Positions 1 through 6,585 of a stretch of 12,248 bases of DNA are shown here, piece by piece. Below the pieces are notes generated by a model. The model searched no databases and had not been told where the DNA came from. It saw nothing but the letters and a program-made list of their open reading frames with translations. Origin of the DNA: Lachnospiraceae bacterium (GTDB lineage: Bacteria > Bacillota > Clostridia > Lachnospirales > Lachnospiraceae). Location of the stretch: positions 1-12,248 of the forward strand of contig CAAEHZ010000271.1 in assembly GCA_900755865.1 (NCBI GenBank), read 5' to 3'. Each line of letters begins with the position of its first letter. Position 1 is the stretch's first letter. The translations under genes and the position numbers were made by a program.

Positions 1-1
1 G

Positions 2-91
2 GTGGTTGCGGCGAAGGCGGATGAGGATATGACTGGGGCGGTACTGGAATATGCCAGAGGGCTGGAAAATCGGTGCGGGAAAATAAAATAA
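2..91 (+). CDS. C-terminal 29 residues of an unidentified protein (cut by window edge)
   Basis: From base 2 the frame is open for 29 codons and stops at TAA 89-91. The other two forward frames are worse; frame 1 stops by base 24. The tail is alanine- and glutamate-rich, looks helical, and ends in a basic Cys-Gly-Lys-Ile-Lys stretch. No family can be named from so short a piece. It lies on the same strand as the ribosomal operon but is separated from it by about 135 nt holding that operon's own promoter, so it probably belongs to a different transcription unit. It could be a chance open frame, though position and composition favour a real gene end. Confidence 0.5.
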   Translation: MVAAKADEDMTGAVLEYARGLENRCGKIK

Positions 92-120
92 TTTTTACGG
101 GAAATTTTGCGGGAAAAAGC

Positions 121-149
121 TTGAAATATCGTGTATCCTATGTTATTAT
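121..149 (+). promoter_or_regulatory. Extended -10 sigma-A promoter of rpsF-ssb-rpsR
   Basis: TTGAAA at 121-126 and TATTAT at 144-149 are separated by exactly 17 nt, with an extended -10 TG at 141-142. The predicted start is near 156, giving a leader of about 70 nt. A hexamer CTCGTG occurs twice in or at the edge of this leader (155-160 and 178-183). I see no hairpin that clearly matches the S6:S18-binding leader known from rpsF operons of other bacteria. Confidence 0.8.
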
Positions 150-226
150 ATTAACTCGTGATGAATTAAATTCCTTGCTCGTGTAAAGAAAATATGCGGG
201 CCAGAGACCAAAAGGAGGTAACAACA

Positions 227-517
227 ATGAACAAGTATGAATTAGCGATTGTTGTCACGGCTAAAATCGAAGATGAGCAGAGAGCAGAAGTTGTTGAAAA
301 GTGCAAGGCTCTGATTGAGAGATTTGGCGGCGTAGTGACCAACGTTGACGATTGGGGCAAGAAGCGTCTTGCTTACGAAGTTCAGAAGATGAAGGAAGCT
401 TACTACTACTTCATCAGCTTCGATGCTGAGAGCACTGTTCCGGCTGAAATTGAGAGCCGTGTTCGTATTATGGACAACGTCATCAGATACTTAGTCGTTA
501 GACAGGATGAGGCTTAA
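227..517 (+). CDS. rpsF: 30S ribosomal protein S6
   Basis: S6 is a primary component of the 30S platform, where it binds 16S rRNA as a heterodimer with S18. The 96-residue product has the typical S6 length. It opens MNKYELAIVV and shows the alternating strand-helix pattern of the ferredoxin-like S6 fold, with a central WGKKRLAYEV strand and a YYYFISF strand that are hallmarks of the family. The ATG at 227 is chosen because a strong AAAGGAGGT (211-219) lies 7 nt upstream; an in-frame extension to 194 has no such site. It is the first gene of the rpsF-ssb-rpsR operon, whose order is conserved across most bacteria. S18, encoded two genes downstream, is its physical partner. Confidence 0.97.
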   Translation: MNKYELAIVVTAKIEDEQRAEVVEKCKALIERFGGVVTNVDDWGKKRLAYEVQKMKEAYYYFISFDAESTVPAEIESRVRIMDNVIRYLVVRQDEA

Positions 518-538
518 TTAGAAAGCGAGAAGTGTAAT

Positions 539-997
539 ATGAATAAAGTAATTCTTATGGGACGTTTGACCAGGGATCCTGAGGTAAGATATTCCCAGGG
601 TGCAAGTCAGACTGCTGTTGCCAGATTTTCCGTTGCAGTTGACCGTAGATTTAAGCGCGAAGGCGAGCCTGATGCGGATTTCTTTAACTGTACCTGCTTT
701 GGTAAGCAGGCAGAGTTCGTGGAGAGATATCTTCACAAGGGAACCAAGGTCGTTTTAAGCGGAAGAGTCCAGAATGATAACTATACCAATAAGGACGGAC
801 AGATGGTATACAGTGTCCGGATTATGGTGGATGAAATCGAGTTTGCAGAAAGCAAGAATGCAGCCGGCGGCAATGAGGGTGGTTATAATAACGGCGGTTA
901 TGCAGGTGGTGGAAACCATGCGCCCGCAGCAAGTGGAGCCGGTGATGGTTTCATGAACATTCCCGATGGCATTGATGAGGAATTACCGTTTAACTAA
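539..997 (+). CDS. ssb: Single-stranded DNA-binding protein
   Basis: SSB coats single-stranded DNA during replication, repair and recombination and recruits partner proteins through its acidic tail. The 152-residue protein has an OB fold at about residues 1-108, beginning [18 protein letters not shown] and containing the [13 protein letters not shown] core typical of bacterial SSB. A Gly/Asn-rich flexible linker (about 112-140) follows, then the acidic tip [10 protein letters not shown], the docking peptide for other replication proteins. Here the conserved Pro-Phe is followed by one terminal Asn. The gene starts 21 nt after rpsF. The upstream sequence is only weakly Shine-Dalgarno-like (GCGAGAAG), so translation may be coupled to rpsF or simply less efficient. 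It sits between its usual neighbours. Confidence 0.97.
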   Translation: MNKVILMGRLTRDPEVRYSQGASQTAVARFSVAVDRRFKREGEPDADFFNCTCFGKQAEFVERYLHKGTKVVLSGRVQNDNYTNKDGQMVYSVRIMVDEIEFAESKNAAGGNEGGYNNGGYAGGGNHAPAASGAGDGFMNIPDGIDEELPFN

Positions 998-1028
998 GTT
1001 TGTTGAAAATAAGATAGGAGGCATTGAT

Positions 1029-1292
1029 ATGGCTTACAATAAAGCAGAGAAGTCCGATGCACCCATGAGAAAAAAGGGTGGAATCCGCAGAAGAAAAAAG
1101 GTTTGCGTATTCTGTGGCAAGGATAATGTAATTGATTACAAGGATACAAATAAGCTGAAGAGATACGTTTCCGAGAGAGGAAAGATTCTTCCTCGCCGTA
1201 TTACAGGAAACTGTGCAAAGCATCAGAGAGCACTGACAGTAGCAATCAAGAGAGCTCGTCACGTAGCACTTATGCCTTACGTTCAGGATTAA
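1029..1292 (+). CDS. rpsR: 30S ribosomal protein S18 (zinc-ribbon, Cys-containing form)
   Basis: S18 binds S6 on the 30S platform. The 87-residue protein has the standard S18 length and core, including [17 protein letters not shown] and AKHQR. It also carries Cys26-x2-Cys29 and Cys62-x2-His65, spaced as a zinc ribbon. This matches the so-called C+ form of S18; the cysteine-free C- form is known in other bacteria and is induced under zinc limitation in some of them. Zinc binding here is inferred from the residues only. The ATG at 1029 follows ATAGGAGGC (1014-1022); an in-frame extension reaching 966 would overlap ssb and is rejected. The gene begins 31 nt after ssb and is the last of the operon, with a terminator immediately downstream. 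Confidence 0.97.
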   Translation: MAYNKAEKSDAPMRKKGGIRRRKKVCVFCGKDNVIDYKDTNKLKRYVSERGKILPRRITGNCAKHQRALTVAIKRARHVALMPYVQD

Positions 1293-1303
1293 TTGTGCAA
1301 AAT

Positions 1304-1344
1304 AAAACACCTTTTAGAATTTCGGTTCTAAAAGGTGTTTTTTT
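1304..1344 (+). terminator. Intrinsic terminator of the rpsF operon
   Basis: A perfect 16-bp stem pairs 1304-1319 with 1326-1341 around the 6-nt loop TTTCGG, and ends in a run of seven T (1338-1344). It starts 12 nt after the rpsR stop codon. It separates this operon from gdpP. Confidence 0.95.
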
Positions 1345-1376
1345 CTACATATCTTCTCTTTGTTTGACAAATTAAA

Positions 1377-1408
1377 TTGTGGCATCGTGCCAAAGAATAT
1401 GGTAGAAT
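1377..1408 (+). promoter_or_regulatory. Candidate gdpP promoter with an overlapping palindrome
   Basis: An extended -10 (TGG-TAGAAT, 1400-1408) lies 44 nt before the gdpP start. No good -35 sits at 17 nt; TTGTGG (1377-1382) is 20 nt away, and TTGACA at 1364-1369 is 33 nt away, too far to serve this -10. Between them is the inverted repeat TGGCA-TCG-TGCCA (1380-1392), which would overlap the -35 zone and could be an operator. Promoter assignment is moderate; the operator role is inference. Confidence 0.45.
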
Positions 1409-1452
1409 GTACGATAAGGGTTTCTGTTTAACCCGGCGAGAGGTATTTGCAT

Positions 1453-3504
1453 ATGAAGAAAAGAATGAAGTTAAAAGGTCGTATCAGGATATATATCCAG
1501 TTTTGTATTTACCTTGGCATTCTTCTCTGCGTGGTGGATGTGGCAATGTTCCTGATTGATTACCGCGCAGGACTTTTGCTTGGCGGCTACACGGTGCTTT
1601 ATTTTGCCATAACTTTATCCCGCTATTTTTATAATAAATCGATTATTATAAATGAGCTGGTCAGCTTTGCAACGGAGTATGGCCAGATTCAGCGGAAGCT
1701 GCTGCGGGATTTGGATTTGCCCTATGCGCTGCTGGATGACAGCGGAAGGGTTATCTGGACAAATATTGCCTTTGAAACGGTGACGCATCAGCCAAAGGGC
1801 TATAATAAGTCCATTACGTCCCTTTTCCCGACGATTACCAGGGACCGGCTGCCGGATGACAGCGGGGTGGATGAGGCGCAGTATGAGCTGGAATATGAAG
1901 GCAGCGAATATGTTGCCCGGTTCCGTAAGATTTCCTTAAAGGAAATGGCGGAACACAGCGATATTATTGATGCCCAGGAGTATAACGGCTATCTGATAGC
2001 AGTTTATCTGTATGATGAAACAGCACTTCATATTGCCTTACAGGAGGTGGATGACCAGAGTCTTTCTGTGGGAATGATTTATCTGGACAATTATGAGGAA
2101 GCACTGGAGAGCGTGGAAGAGGTAAGGCGTTCCCTCTTAATTGCCTTAATCGACAGAAAGATAAACAAGTACATTTCCGGTGTGGATGGTATCTGCAAGA
2201 AGCTGGAAAAGGATAAATATCTGGTGATTTTAAGGAAAAAGGCGATTGCCCGGTTACAGGAAACCAGATTTGATATTCTGGAGGAGGTAAAAACCGTCAA
2301 TATCGGAAATGAGATGGCGGTGACAATCAGTATCGGTGTTGGGCTGGACGGGCTTACCTATGCCCAGAATTATGAGTTTGCCCGGAATGCCATTGACCTG
2401 GCACTGGGACGCGGCGGCGACCAGGCGGTTATTAAAACCCCGGAAAGTATTACCTATTATGGTGGAAAGAGCCAGCAGGTAGAGAAAAATACCCGTGTCA
2501 AGGCGCGTGTCAAAGCCCATGCCCTCCGGGAAATTATTACAGGCAAGGACCAGGTGCTTGTCATGGGACACAGGATGCCGGATGTGGACAGCTTTGGTGC
2601 AGCAGTTGGTATTTACCGGATTGCCCAGACCCTTGGCAGAAAAGCCCATATTGTCCTGAATGAGGCAACACCCGCGATAGCGCCCATGGTGGAATTGTTT
2701 AAAAACAATCCGGAATATGAGGAAGATATGATTATCGGAAATGCTCAGGCAATTGAGATAGCCAGCAGCAATTCCGTACTGGTTGTAGTAGATGTGAATA
2801 AACCTTCCATTACAGAGTGTCCTGAGCTGCTCCGGTTCTGCAAATCGGTTGTGGTTTTGGACCATCACAGGCAGGGAACGGAAACCATTGAAAACGCAAC
2901 CCTTTCCTATGTGGAGCCTTACGCGTCTTCGGCGTGCGAAATGGTTTCGGAAATTTTGCAGTATACCTATGACAATATCAAGATTCATTCGGAAGAGGCA
3001 GACTGTATGTATTCCGGTATCATGATTGATACCAATAACTTTATGACAAAGACTGGCGTCAGAACCTTTGAGGCAGCAGCCTTCTTAAGGCGGAACGGTG
3101 CGGATGTCACAAGAGTACGGAAGCTGTTCCGGGAGGATGCCATGGAGTACAAGGCAAAGGCGGACGCAGTCAGCCAGGCAGAGATTTATAAGCAGTTTTT
3201 TGCAATTTCCGTCTGTACGGCAGAGGATTTGCCAAGCCCTACCATTATCGGTGCCCAGGCGGCAAACGAGCTGTTAAATATCAAGGGAATCAAGGCAAGC
3301 TTTGTACTGACAGATTATCAGGGTAAGATATATGTGAGCGCGAGAAGTATTGACGAAGTCAATGTGCAGATTATTATGGAGCGCATGGGCGGCGGCGGTC
3401 ACATGAATACCGCGGCGTGCCAGATGGAGGGTATGGGACTGATTGAAGCAATCGGTGTTTTAAAGGGAACCATAGATACCATGCTGGAAAACCATGAAAT
3501 CTGA
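1453..3504 (+). CDS. gdpP: Membrane c-di-AMP phosphodiesterase GdpP (YybT type): TM-PAS-degenerate GGDEF-DHH/DHHA1
   Basis: GdpP hydrolyses the second messenger cyclic di-AMP to pApA and so affects wall homeostasis, potassium balance and stress responses. The 683-residue protein has two membrane helices (about 13-35 and 38-56), a PAS-like domain (about 80-165; heme-binding in homologues), a GGDEF-like domain (about 200-330) whose signature is degenerate, and a C-terminal DHH/DHHA1 module. Catalytic motifs are intact: GHRMPDVDS (372-380), Asp447 in VVVDVNK, DHH at 470-472, and GGGGH at 646-650. ATG 1453 is preferred because GAGAGG (1438-1443) is 9 nt upstream; TTG 1447 is too close to it. Loss of a proper GGDEF motif is normal for this family. 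The order gdpP-rplI-dnaB matches Bacillus subtilis yybT-rplI-dnaC, and the next gene follows with no terminator. Confidence 0.95.
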   Translation: MKKRMKLKGRIRIYIQFCIYLGILLCVVDVAMFLIDYRAGLLLGGYTVLYFAITLSRYFYNKSIIINELVSFATEYGQIQRKLLRDLDLPYALLDDSGRVIWTNIAFETVTHQPKGYNKSITSLFPTITRDRLPDDSGVDEAQYELEYEGSEYVARFRKISLKEMAEHSDIIDAQEYNGYLIAVYLYDETALHIALQEVDDQSLSVGMIYLDNYEEALESVEEVRRSLLIALIDRKINKYISGVDGICKKLEKDKYLVILRKKAIARLQETRFDILEEVKTVNIGNEMAVTISIGVGLDGLTYAQNYEFARNAIDLALGRGGDQAVIKTPESITYYGGKSQQVEKNTRVKARVKAHALREIITGKDQVLVMGHRMPDVDSFGAAVGIYRIAQTLGRKAHIVLNEATPAIAPMVELFKNNPEYEEDMIIGNAQAIEIASSNSVLVVVDVNKPSITECPELLRFCKSVVVLDHHRQGTETIENATLSYVEPYASSACEMVSEILQYTYDNIKIHSEEADCMYSGIMIDTNNFMTKTGVRTFEAAAFLRRNGADVTRVRKLFREDAMEYKAKADAVSQAEIYKQFFAISVCTAEDLPSPTIIGAQAANELLNIKGIKASFVLTDYQGKIYVSARSIDEVNVQIIMERMGGGGHMNTAACQMEGMGLIEAIGVLKGTIDTMLENHEI

Positions 3505-3519
3505 TAAAACAGGTTTTTG

Positions 3520-3578
3520 CCCCGGCGCACAGGGGACGAGTCCGATAAGTGAGAATGTGCGCAGAAATGGAGAGTACA
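3520..3578 (+). promoter_or_regulatory. rplI leader with repeated 17-nt element and possible pseudoknot
   Basis: The 17-mer GTGCGCAGAAATGGAGA (3557-3573) begins exactly 22 nt before the rplI start and recurs at the same distance before the dipeptidase gene at 6652. Its TGTGCGC side (3556-3562) is complementary to GCGCACA (3525-3531). That segment lies in the loop of a short CCCC/GGGG hairpin (3520-3523 with 3532-3535), so an H-type pseudoknot just ahead of the ribosome binding site is possible. The repeat is directly visible; the fold and any regulatory role are inference. Confidence 0.4.
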
Positions 3579-4025
3579 ATGAAGATTATTTTATTACAGG
3601 ATGAGAAAAAGCTTGGAAAAAAGGGCGATATTATAGAAGCGAGCGAGGGGTACGCAAGAAATTACATTTTACCGAAGAAAATCGGTGTGGAAGCAACACC
3701 CAGGAACATGAACGATTTGAAGCTGCACAAGGCGAATGATGAAAAGCTGGCGCTGGAAAGACTGCAGGAGGCAAAGGCTCTGGCAGCAGAGCTGGAAACC
3801 AGGCAGATTGTGGTAAAAATGAAGGCGGGCGAGGGCGGAAAGGCCTTCGGTTCTGTTTCCAGCAAGGAAATTGTAGAGGCATGCAAGGCGCAGCAAGGAA
3901 TTGAGCTGGACAAAAAGAAGCTGGTTCTTCCGGAAAGCCTGAAAAATTTCGGCTCCTATGAGGTTACTGTAAAGCTGCATCCGGAGGTTGTCGGAAAGCT
4001 TGTTGTAAAGGTAACGGAGGCATAA
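3579..4025 (+). CDS. rplI: 50S ribosomal protein L9
   Basis: L9 binds 23S rRNA at the base of the L1 stalk and supports reading-frame fidelity. The 148-residue product has the usual L9 length. Its N-terminal rRNA-binding domain contains the signature GYARNYILPKK (24-34). A long charged helix follows, then a C-terminal domain from about residue 62 with the conserved FGSVSSKEI segment. The start is ATG 3579, preceded by GGAGAG (3569-3574); an in-frame GTG at 3549 adds ten residues that are not part of the L9 fold and would cover the repeated leader element. It is the middle gene of gdpP-rplI-dnaB, 74 nt after gdpP and 36 nt before dnaB. Confidence 0.97.
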   Translation: MKIILLQDEKKLGKKGDIIEASEGYARNYILPKKIGVEATPRNMNDLKLHKANDEKLALERLQEAKALAAELETRQIVVKMKAGEGGKAFGSVSSKEIVEACKAQQGIELDKKKLVLPESLKNFGSYEVTVKLHPEVVGKLVVKVTEA

Positions 4026-4061
4026 CAGGCTCAAGCAGATGCTTCCGAAGTGGGGATGAAG

Positions 4062-5408
4062 ATGGAAGAGAATGTGTTAAAACGAATACTGCCTCACAGT
4101 ATTGAGGCGGAGCAGTCTGTCATCGGTTCCATGATTATGGACAGGGAAGCAATCGTAGTGGCATCGGAGCTGATAACCGGTGAGGATTTTTATAATAAGC
4201 AGTATGGCGTTCTTTTTGAAACCATGGTGGAATTAAATGACAGCGGAAGTCCTGTGGATTTGGTGACATTGCAGAACCGTTTAAAGGAAAAGGATGTGCC
4301 GCCGGAGGTAAGCAGTCTGGAATTTGTCCGGGAGCTGATTACCGCGGTTCCTACCTCTGCCAACATCAAGTATTATGCAAATATTGTGGCGGAAAAGTCC
4401 ACACTCCGTAAGCTGATTCGGCTGAATGAGGAGATTGCGAATACCTGTTACAGCGGGAAGGAAAGTCTGGAATACATACTGGATGACACGGAAAAAAGAG
4501 TGTTCCAGCTGGTTCAGAAGAGAACAACGGATAATTTTGTGCCGGTCAGACAGATTGTCATGAATGCGATTGACAAGATTGAAATAGCAGCTAAGAACAA
4601 GGGAAGCGTAACGGGAATCCCCACAGGCTTTATTGATTTGGATTACCGGACAGCCGGAATGCAGCCCTCAGATTTGATTCTGGTGGCAGCAAGACCTTCC
4701 ATGGGAAAGACGGCATTTGAGCTGAATCTGGCGCAGTACATGGCGTTTAAAAAGAACCTGACTGTGGCGTTGTTCAGTCTGGAAATGAGCAAGGAGCAGC
4801 TTGTCAACCGTATGTTTTCCCTGGAATCCAATGTGGATGCCCAGAAGCTGCGAACCGGTCAGCTGAATGACCAGGAATGGGAACGGCTGATTGAAAGCGC
4901 CGGAACAATTGGAAAATCAAGGCTGATTATAGACGATACACCGGGCATCAGTATTGCGGAGCTGCGTTCTAAATGCAGGAAATATAAGCTGGAGCATGAT
5001 TTGTCCATTATTATGATTGACTATCTGCAGTTGATGTCGGGAAGCGGCAGGTCGGAGTCCAGACAGCAGGAAATTTCAGATATTTCCCGTTCCCTGAAGG
5101 CTCTGGCGAGGGAGTTGAATGTTCCCGTTGTGGCGCTGTCCCAGCTATCCCGTGCGGTAGAGCAAAGACCGGACCACCGCCCCATGCTTTCGGATTTGCG
5201 AGAATCCGGAGCGATTGAGCAGGATGCGGATGTGGTTATGTTCCTTTACAGGGATGATTATTATAACCATGACTCTCCGGACAAGGGAGTTTCGGAAGTC
5301 ATTATTGCAAAACAGAGAAATGGCCCTATTGGTACAGTGAAGCTGGCATGGCTGCCGGAATATACAAAATTTGCCAATCTGGAACGCGGCAAAAATGAGG
5401 ACTACTAA
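4062..5408 (+). CDS. dnaB: Replicative DNA helicase DnaB (DnaC of Bacillus)
   Basis: This hexameric 5'-to-3' helicase unwinds DNA at the replication fork and interacts with primase. The 448-residue protein has an N-terminal DnaB domain (about 9-112, starting near PHSIEAEQSVIGS) and a RecA-like C-terminal ATPase. Walker A is ARPSMGKT with Lys216; the Walker B strand IIMIDYLQL carries Asp320. The later motifs ALSQLSRAVEQR and SDLRESGAIEQDAD are typical and complete, and no intein interrupts them. Three in-frame starts cluster here: GTG 4050, ATG 4056 and ATG 4062. The last is chosen because the purine-rich GTGGGGA lies just upstream and the protein then begins as family members do, but 4056 remains possible. 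It is the last gene before a terminator. Confidence 0.96.
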   Translation: MEENVLKRILPHSIEAEQSVIGSMIMDREAIVVASELITGEDFYNKQYGVLFETMVELNDSGSPVDLVTLQNRLKEKDVPPEVSSLEFVRELITAVPTSANIKYYANIVAEKSTLRKLIRLNEEIANTCYSGKESLEYILDDTEKRVFQLVQKRTTDNFVPVRQIVMNAIDKIEIAAKNKGSVTGIPTGFIDLDYRTAGMQPSDLILVAARPSMGKTAFELNLAQYMAFKKNLTVALFSLEMSKEQLVNRMFSLESNVDAQKLRTGQLNDQEWERLIESAGTIGKSRLIIDDTPGISIAELRSKCRKYKLEHDLSIIMIDYLQLMSGSGRSESRQQEISDISRSLKALARELNVPVVALSQLSRAVEQRPDHRPMLSDLRESGAIEQDADVVMFLYRDDYYNHDSPDKGVSEVIIAKQRNGPIGTVKLAWLPEYTKFANLERGKNEDY

Positions 5409-5421
5409 AATTGGAGCTTAC

Positions 5422-5456
5422 AAAAGAGGACAGGCTTAAATGCCGTCCTCTTTTTT
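5422..5456 (+). terminator. Intrinsic terminator between dnaB and the MerR-type gene
   Basis: A 10-bp stem pairs AAAAGAGGAC (5422-5431) with GTCCTCTTTT (5445-5454). An inner GGC/GCC pair closes a small apical loop, and the T run extends to 5456. It starts 13 nt after the dnaB stop. The next gene's ribosome binding site begins about 6 nt after the T run, so this element may attenuate that gene rather than simply end the operon. Confidence 0.88.
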
Positions 5457-5474
5457 GTGGGAGAAGGAGAGTGT

Positions 5475-6155
5475 ATGGGAAACTATCTGTTTATTTCGGA
5501 TGCTGCAAAAGAGGTAAAGGTGGAGAGCCACGTCTTAAGATACTGGGAAGAGGAATTGCATCTGCCAATCAAGAGGAATGAGCTGGGGCACCGCTACTAT
5601 ACAGAGGAGGATGTGGAGCGATTTAAACAGATTAAGGGAATGAAGGAGAGAGGGCTGCAGTTGAAGGCGATTAAAATGATTTTGAAGGATGGAAAGCTGG
5701 ACGTACTGGAAACAGGCAGGGAGGAAAAAAAGAAACCTGAAGAAGGGATGACCGAGGAGAAAGCGACAGGGGAAAAACAGGAGGATAAGGGGTTGGCAAT
5801 AGATATTATTGCGTCCAGGGAACTTGCGGCAAGAGAGGCAGCGGCAGGGGCAGCGGCTGTGGTACAGGAAAACCGGGAGGAGAAAGCCAGAAGGCTGCAA
5901 TGGCTGCTGCAGCAGCTTATCCGGGAAACCTTACAGGAAAATAACGGGGAGCTTTGCAGGGAGATTAAGGAAAGCGTTGTAAAGGAGCTGGACTATCAGT
6001 TCCGGATGCAGGAGGAGCGGGAGGAAGTCCGGGATAAAAGGATGCAGGAACGGGATGAAGAGCATTATAAAAAGATGGACGAGCTTTTACGCAAAAAGAG
6101 CAGTAAAAAATTCAGCTTTGGAAAGAAAACAAAGGAAAAAGGGAATCCGGTATAA
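5475..6155 (+). CDS. MerR-type helix-turn-helix protein with long charged coiled-coil tail
   Basis: The 226-residue protein starts with a MerR-type winged helix (about 3-70): a recognition segment FISDAAKEVKV, then VLRYWEEE and LGHRYYTEEDVERF. The rest is not a classical MerR effector domain. Residues 80-108 are Lys/Glu-rich and probably disordered, 112-133 are Ala-rich, and 134-208 are strongly charged and helical, ending in near-repeats of EERE/RDKRMQERDEEH before a basic tail. This plan resembles RacA-like and DUF3967-type proteins, in which a MerR head binds DNA and a coiled coil mediates assembly; no exact function can be named. ATG 5475 follows GAAGGAGA (5463-5470); GTG 5457 overlaps the preceding terminator and is rejected. 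No promoter is evident between that terminator and the gene. Confidence 0.88.
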   Translation: MGNYLFISDAAKEVKVESHVLRYWEEELHLPIKRNELGHRYYTEEDVERFKQIKGMKERGLQLKAIKMILKDGKLDVLETGREEKKKPEEGMTEEKATGEKQEDKGLAIDIIASRELAAREAAAGAAAVVQENREEKARRLQWLLQQLIRETLQENNGELCREIKESVVKELDYQFRMQEEREEVRDKRMQERDEEHYKKMDELLRKKSSKKFSFGKKTKEKGNPV

Positions 6156-6179
6156 ACCGCGGTTCCCTTTTTCCTTTGT
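6129..6179. terminator. Long hairpin at the 3' end of the MerR-type gene
   Basis: A perfect 17-bp stem pairs 6129-6145 with 6163-6179. Its left arm lies inside the last codons of the MerR-type gene, and the stop codon (6153-6155) lies in the loop region. The GC-rich core GGGAA/TTCCC is followed by five T (6168-6172), as in an intrinsic terminator for the plus strand. Because the stem is symmetric it could also stop minus-strand transcripts from the ferredoxin gene. Confidence 0.75.
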
Positions 6180-6227
6180 ATGTGGGCAACGGACTTTAAA
6201 TCCGCGCCTGCTTAGCCTGCTATTTTA

Positions 6228-6398
6228 TTAAGCCTGAGCAATAGCTCCGGTAGGGCACTGACCAGCGCAGGAACCGCAGTCAATACACATATCAGCATTG
6301 ATTTCAAATTTTCCATCGCCCATGCTGATTGCGCCAACGGGGCACTGTGCTTCACAAGCACCACAAGCTACACAAGCGTCACCAATTGCATATGCCAT
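6228..6398 (-). CDS. 2[4Fe-4S] bacterial-type ferredoxin
   Basis: This small electron carrier serves low-potential reactions of anaerobes such as pyruvate:ferredoxin oxidoreductase and hydrogenase. The 56-residue product has the length of clostridial ferredoxins and two complete C-x2-C-x2-C-x3-C-P motifs: Cys9, 12, 15, 19 and Cys38, 41, 44, 48. Eight cysteines are therefore available for two [4Fe-4S] clusters. The start at 6398 (reading leftward) is set by a strong AGGAGG nine bases ahead; an ATG two codons earlier is too close to that site. It is transcribed alone and divergently from the C69 dipeptidase. Partner enzymes are not encoded in this window. Confidence 0.95.
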   Translation of the reverse strand: MAYAIGDACVACGACEAQCPVGAISMGDGKFEINADMCIDCGSCAGQCPTGAIAQA

Positions 6399-6451
6399 AA
6401 TCATATTCCTCCTTATTTCTGATTGACACAAATTTATCAATAACTGAGTTT

Positions 6452-6480
6452 ATTTTAATATAAATGGGACATAATTACAA
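6452..6480 (-). promoter_or_regulatory. Candidate ferredoxin promoter, proximal
   Basis: Read on the minus strand, TTGTAA (6480-6475) and TAAAAT (6457-6452) are 17 nt apart, giving a leader of about 48 nt. A second minus-strand candidate lies upstream: a perfect TATAAT at 6502-6497 with only a poor -35 around 6525-6520. Its spacer holds the TTAGG/CCTAA palindrome. The proximal promoter is the better match overall. Confidence 0.6.
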
Positions 6481-6504
6481 GTATTAAATGATAAAAATTA
6501 TAGA

Positions 6505-6518
6505 TTAGGCATACCTAA
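6505..6518. promoter_or_regulatory. Palindrome TTAGG-N4-CCTAA between divergent promoters
   Basis: TTAGGCATACCTAA is an inverted repeat with two identical 5-bp arms. It lies 9 nt upstream of the dipeptidase -35 and within the spacer of an alternative ferredoxin promoter on the other strand. The arms resemble DtxR/IdeR half-sites, but those operators have nine bases between arms rather than four, so the regulator is unknown. The position fits shared control of both genes. Confidence 0.45.
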
Positions 6519-6526
6519 CCGCTTTC

Positions 6527-6555
6527 TTGTATGAAATCAGTAAATGTGCTAAAAT
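6527..6555 (+). promoter_or_regulatory. Extended -10 promoter of the C69 dipeptidase
   Basis: TTGTAT (6527-6532) and TAAAAT (6550-6555) are 17 nt apart, with an extended TG at 6547-6548. Transcription would start near 6562, giving a leader of about 90 nt that includes the repeated element and possible pseudoknot at 6586-6646. Confidence 0.75.
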
Positions 6556-6585
6556 TGATTATCAGAATTTTTCAATCGCAGGATT

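Noticed and set aside
150..226. S6:S18-binding autoregulatory leader
   Set aside because: Such leaders are known for rpsF operons, but I could not find the expected stem with the bulged CCG motif in this 70-nt leader.
1364..1369. TTGACA as the gdpP -35 box
   Set aside because: It is a perfect hexamer, but no -10 lies 16-18 nt downstream; the extended -10 is 33 nt away.
2254..2988. 244-codon antisense frame inside gdpP
   Set aside because: It lies wholly opposite a gene with intact catalytic motifs, has no ribosome site, and its length is explained by codon bias of the sense strand. The antisense frames at 6667-7302, 7318-7959 and 10802-11440 are rejected for the same reason.
6180..6227. Separate ferredoxin terminator
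   Set aside because: Only weak 4-5 bp pairings (for example CGGA/TCCG) are visible here; the strong hairpin at 6129-6179 is the more likely stop for minus-strand transcripts.
6505..6518. A true DtxR/IdeR box
   Set aside because: The half-sites agree, but the known operator has nine bases between TTAGG and CCTAA; here there are four. It is kept only as an unassigned palindrome.
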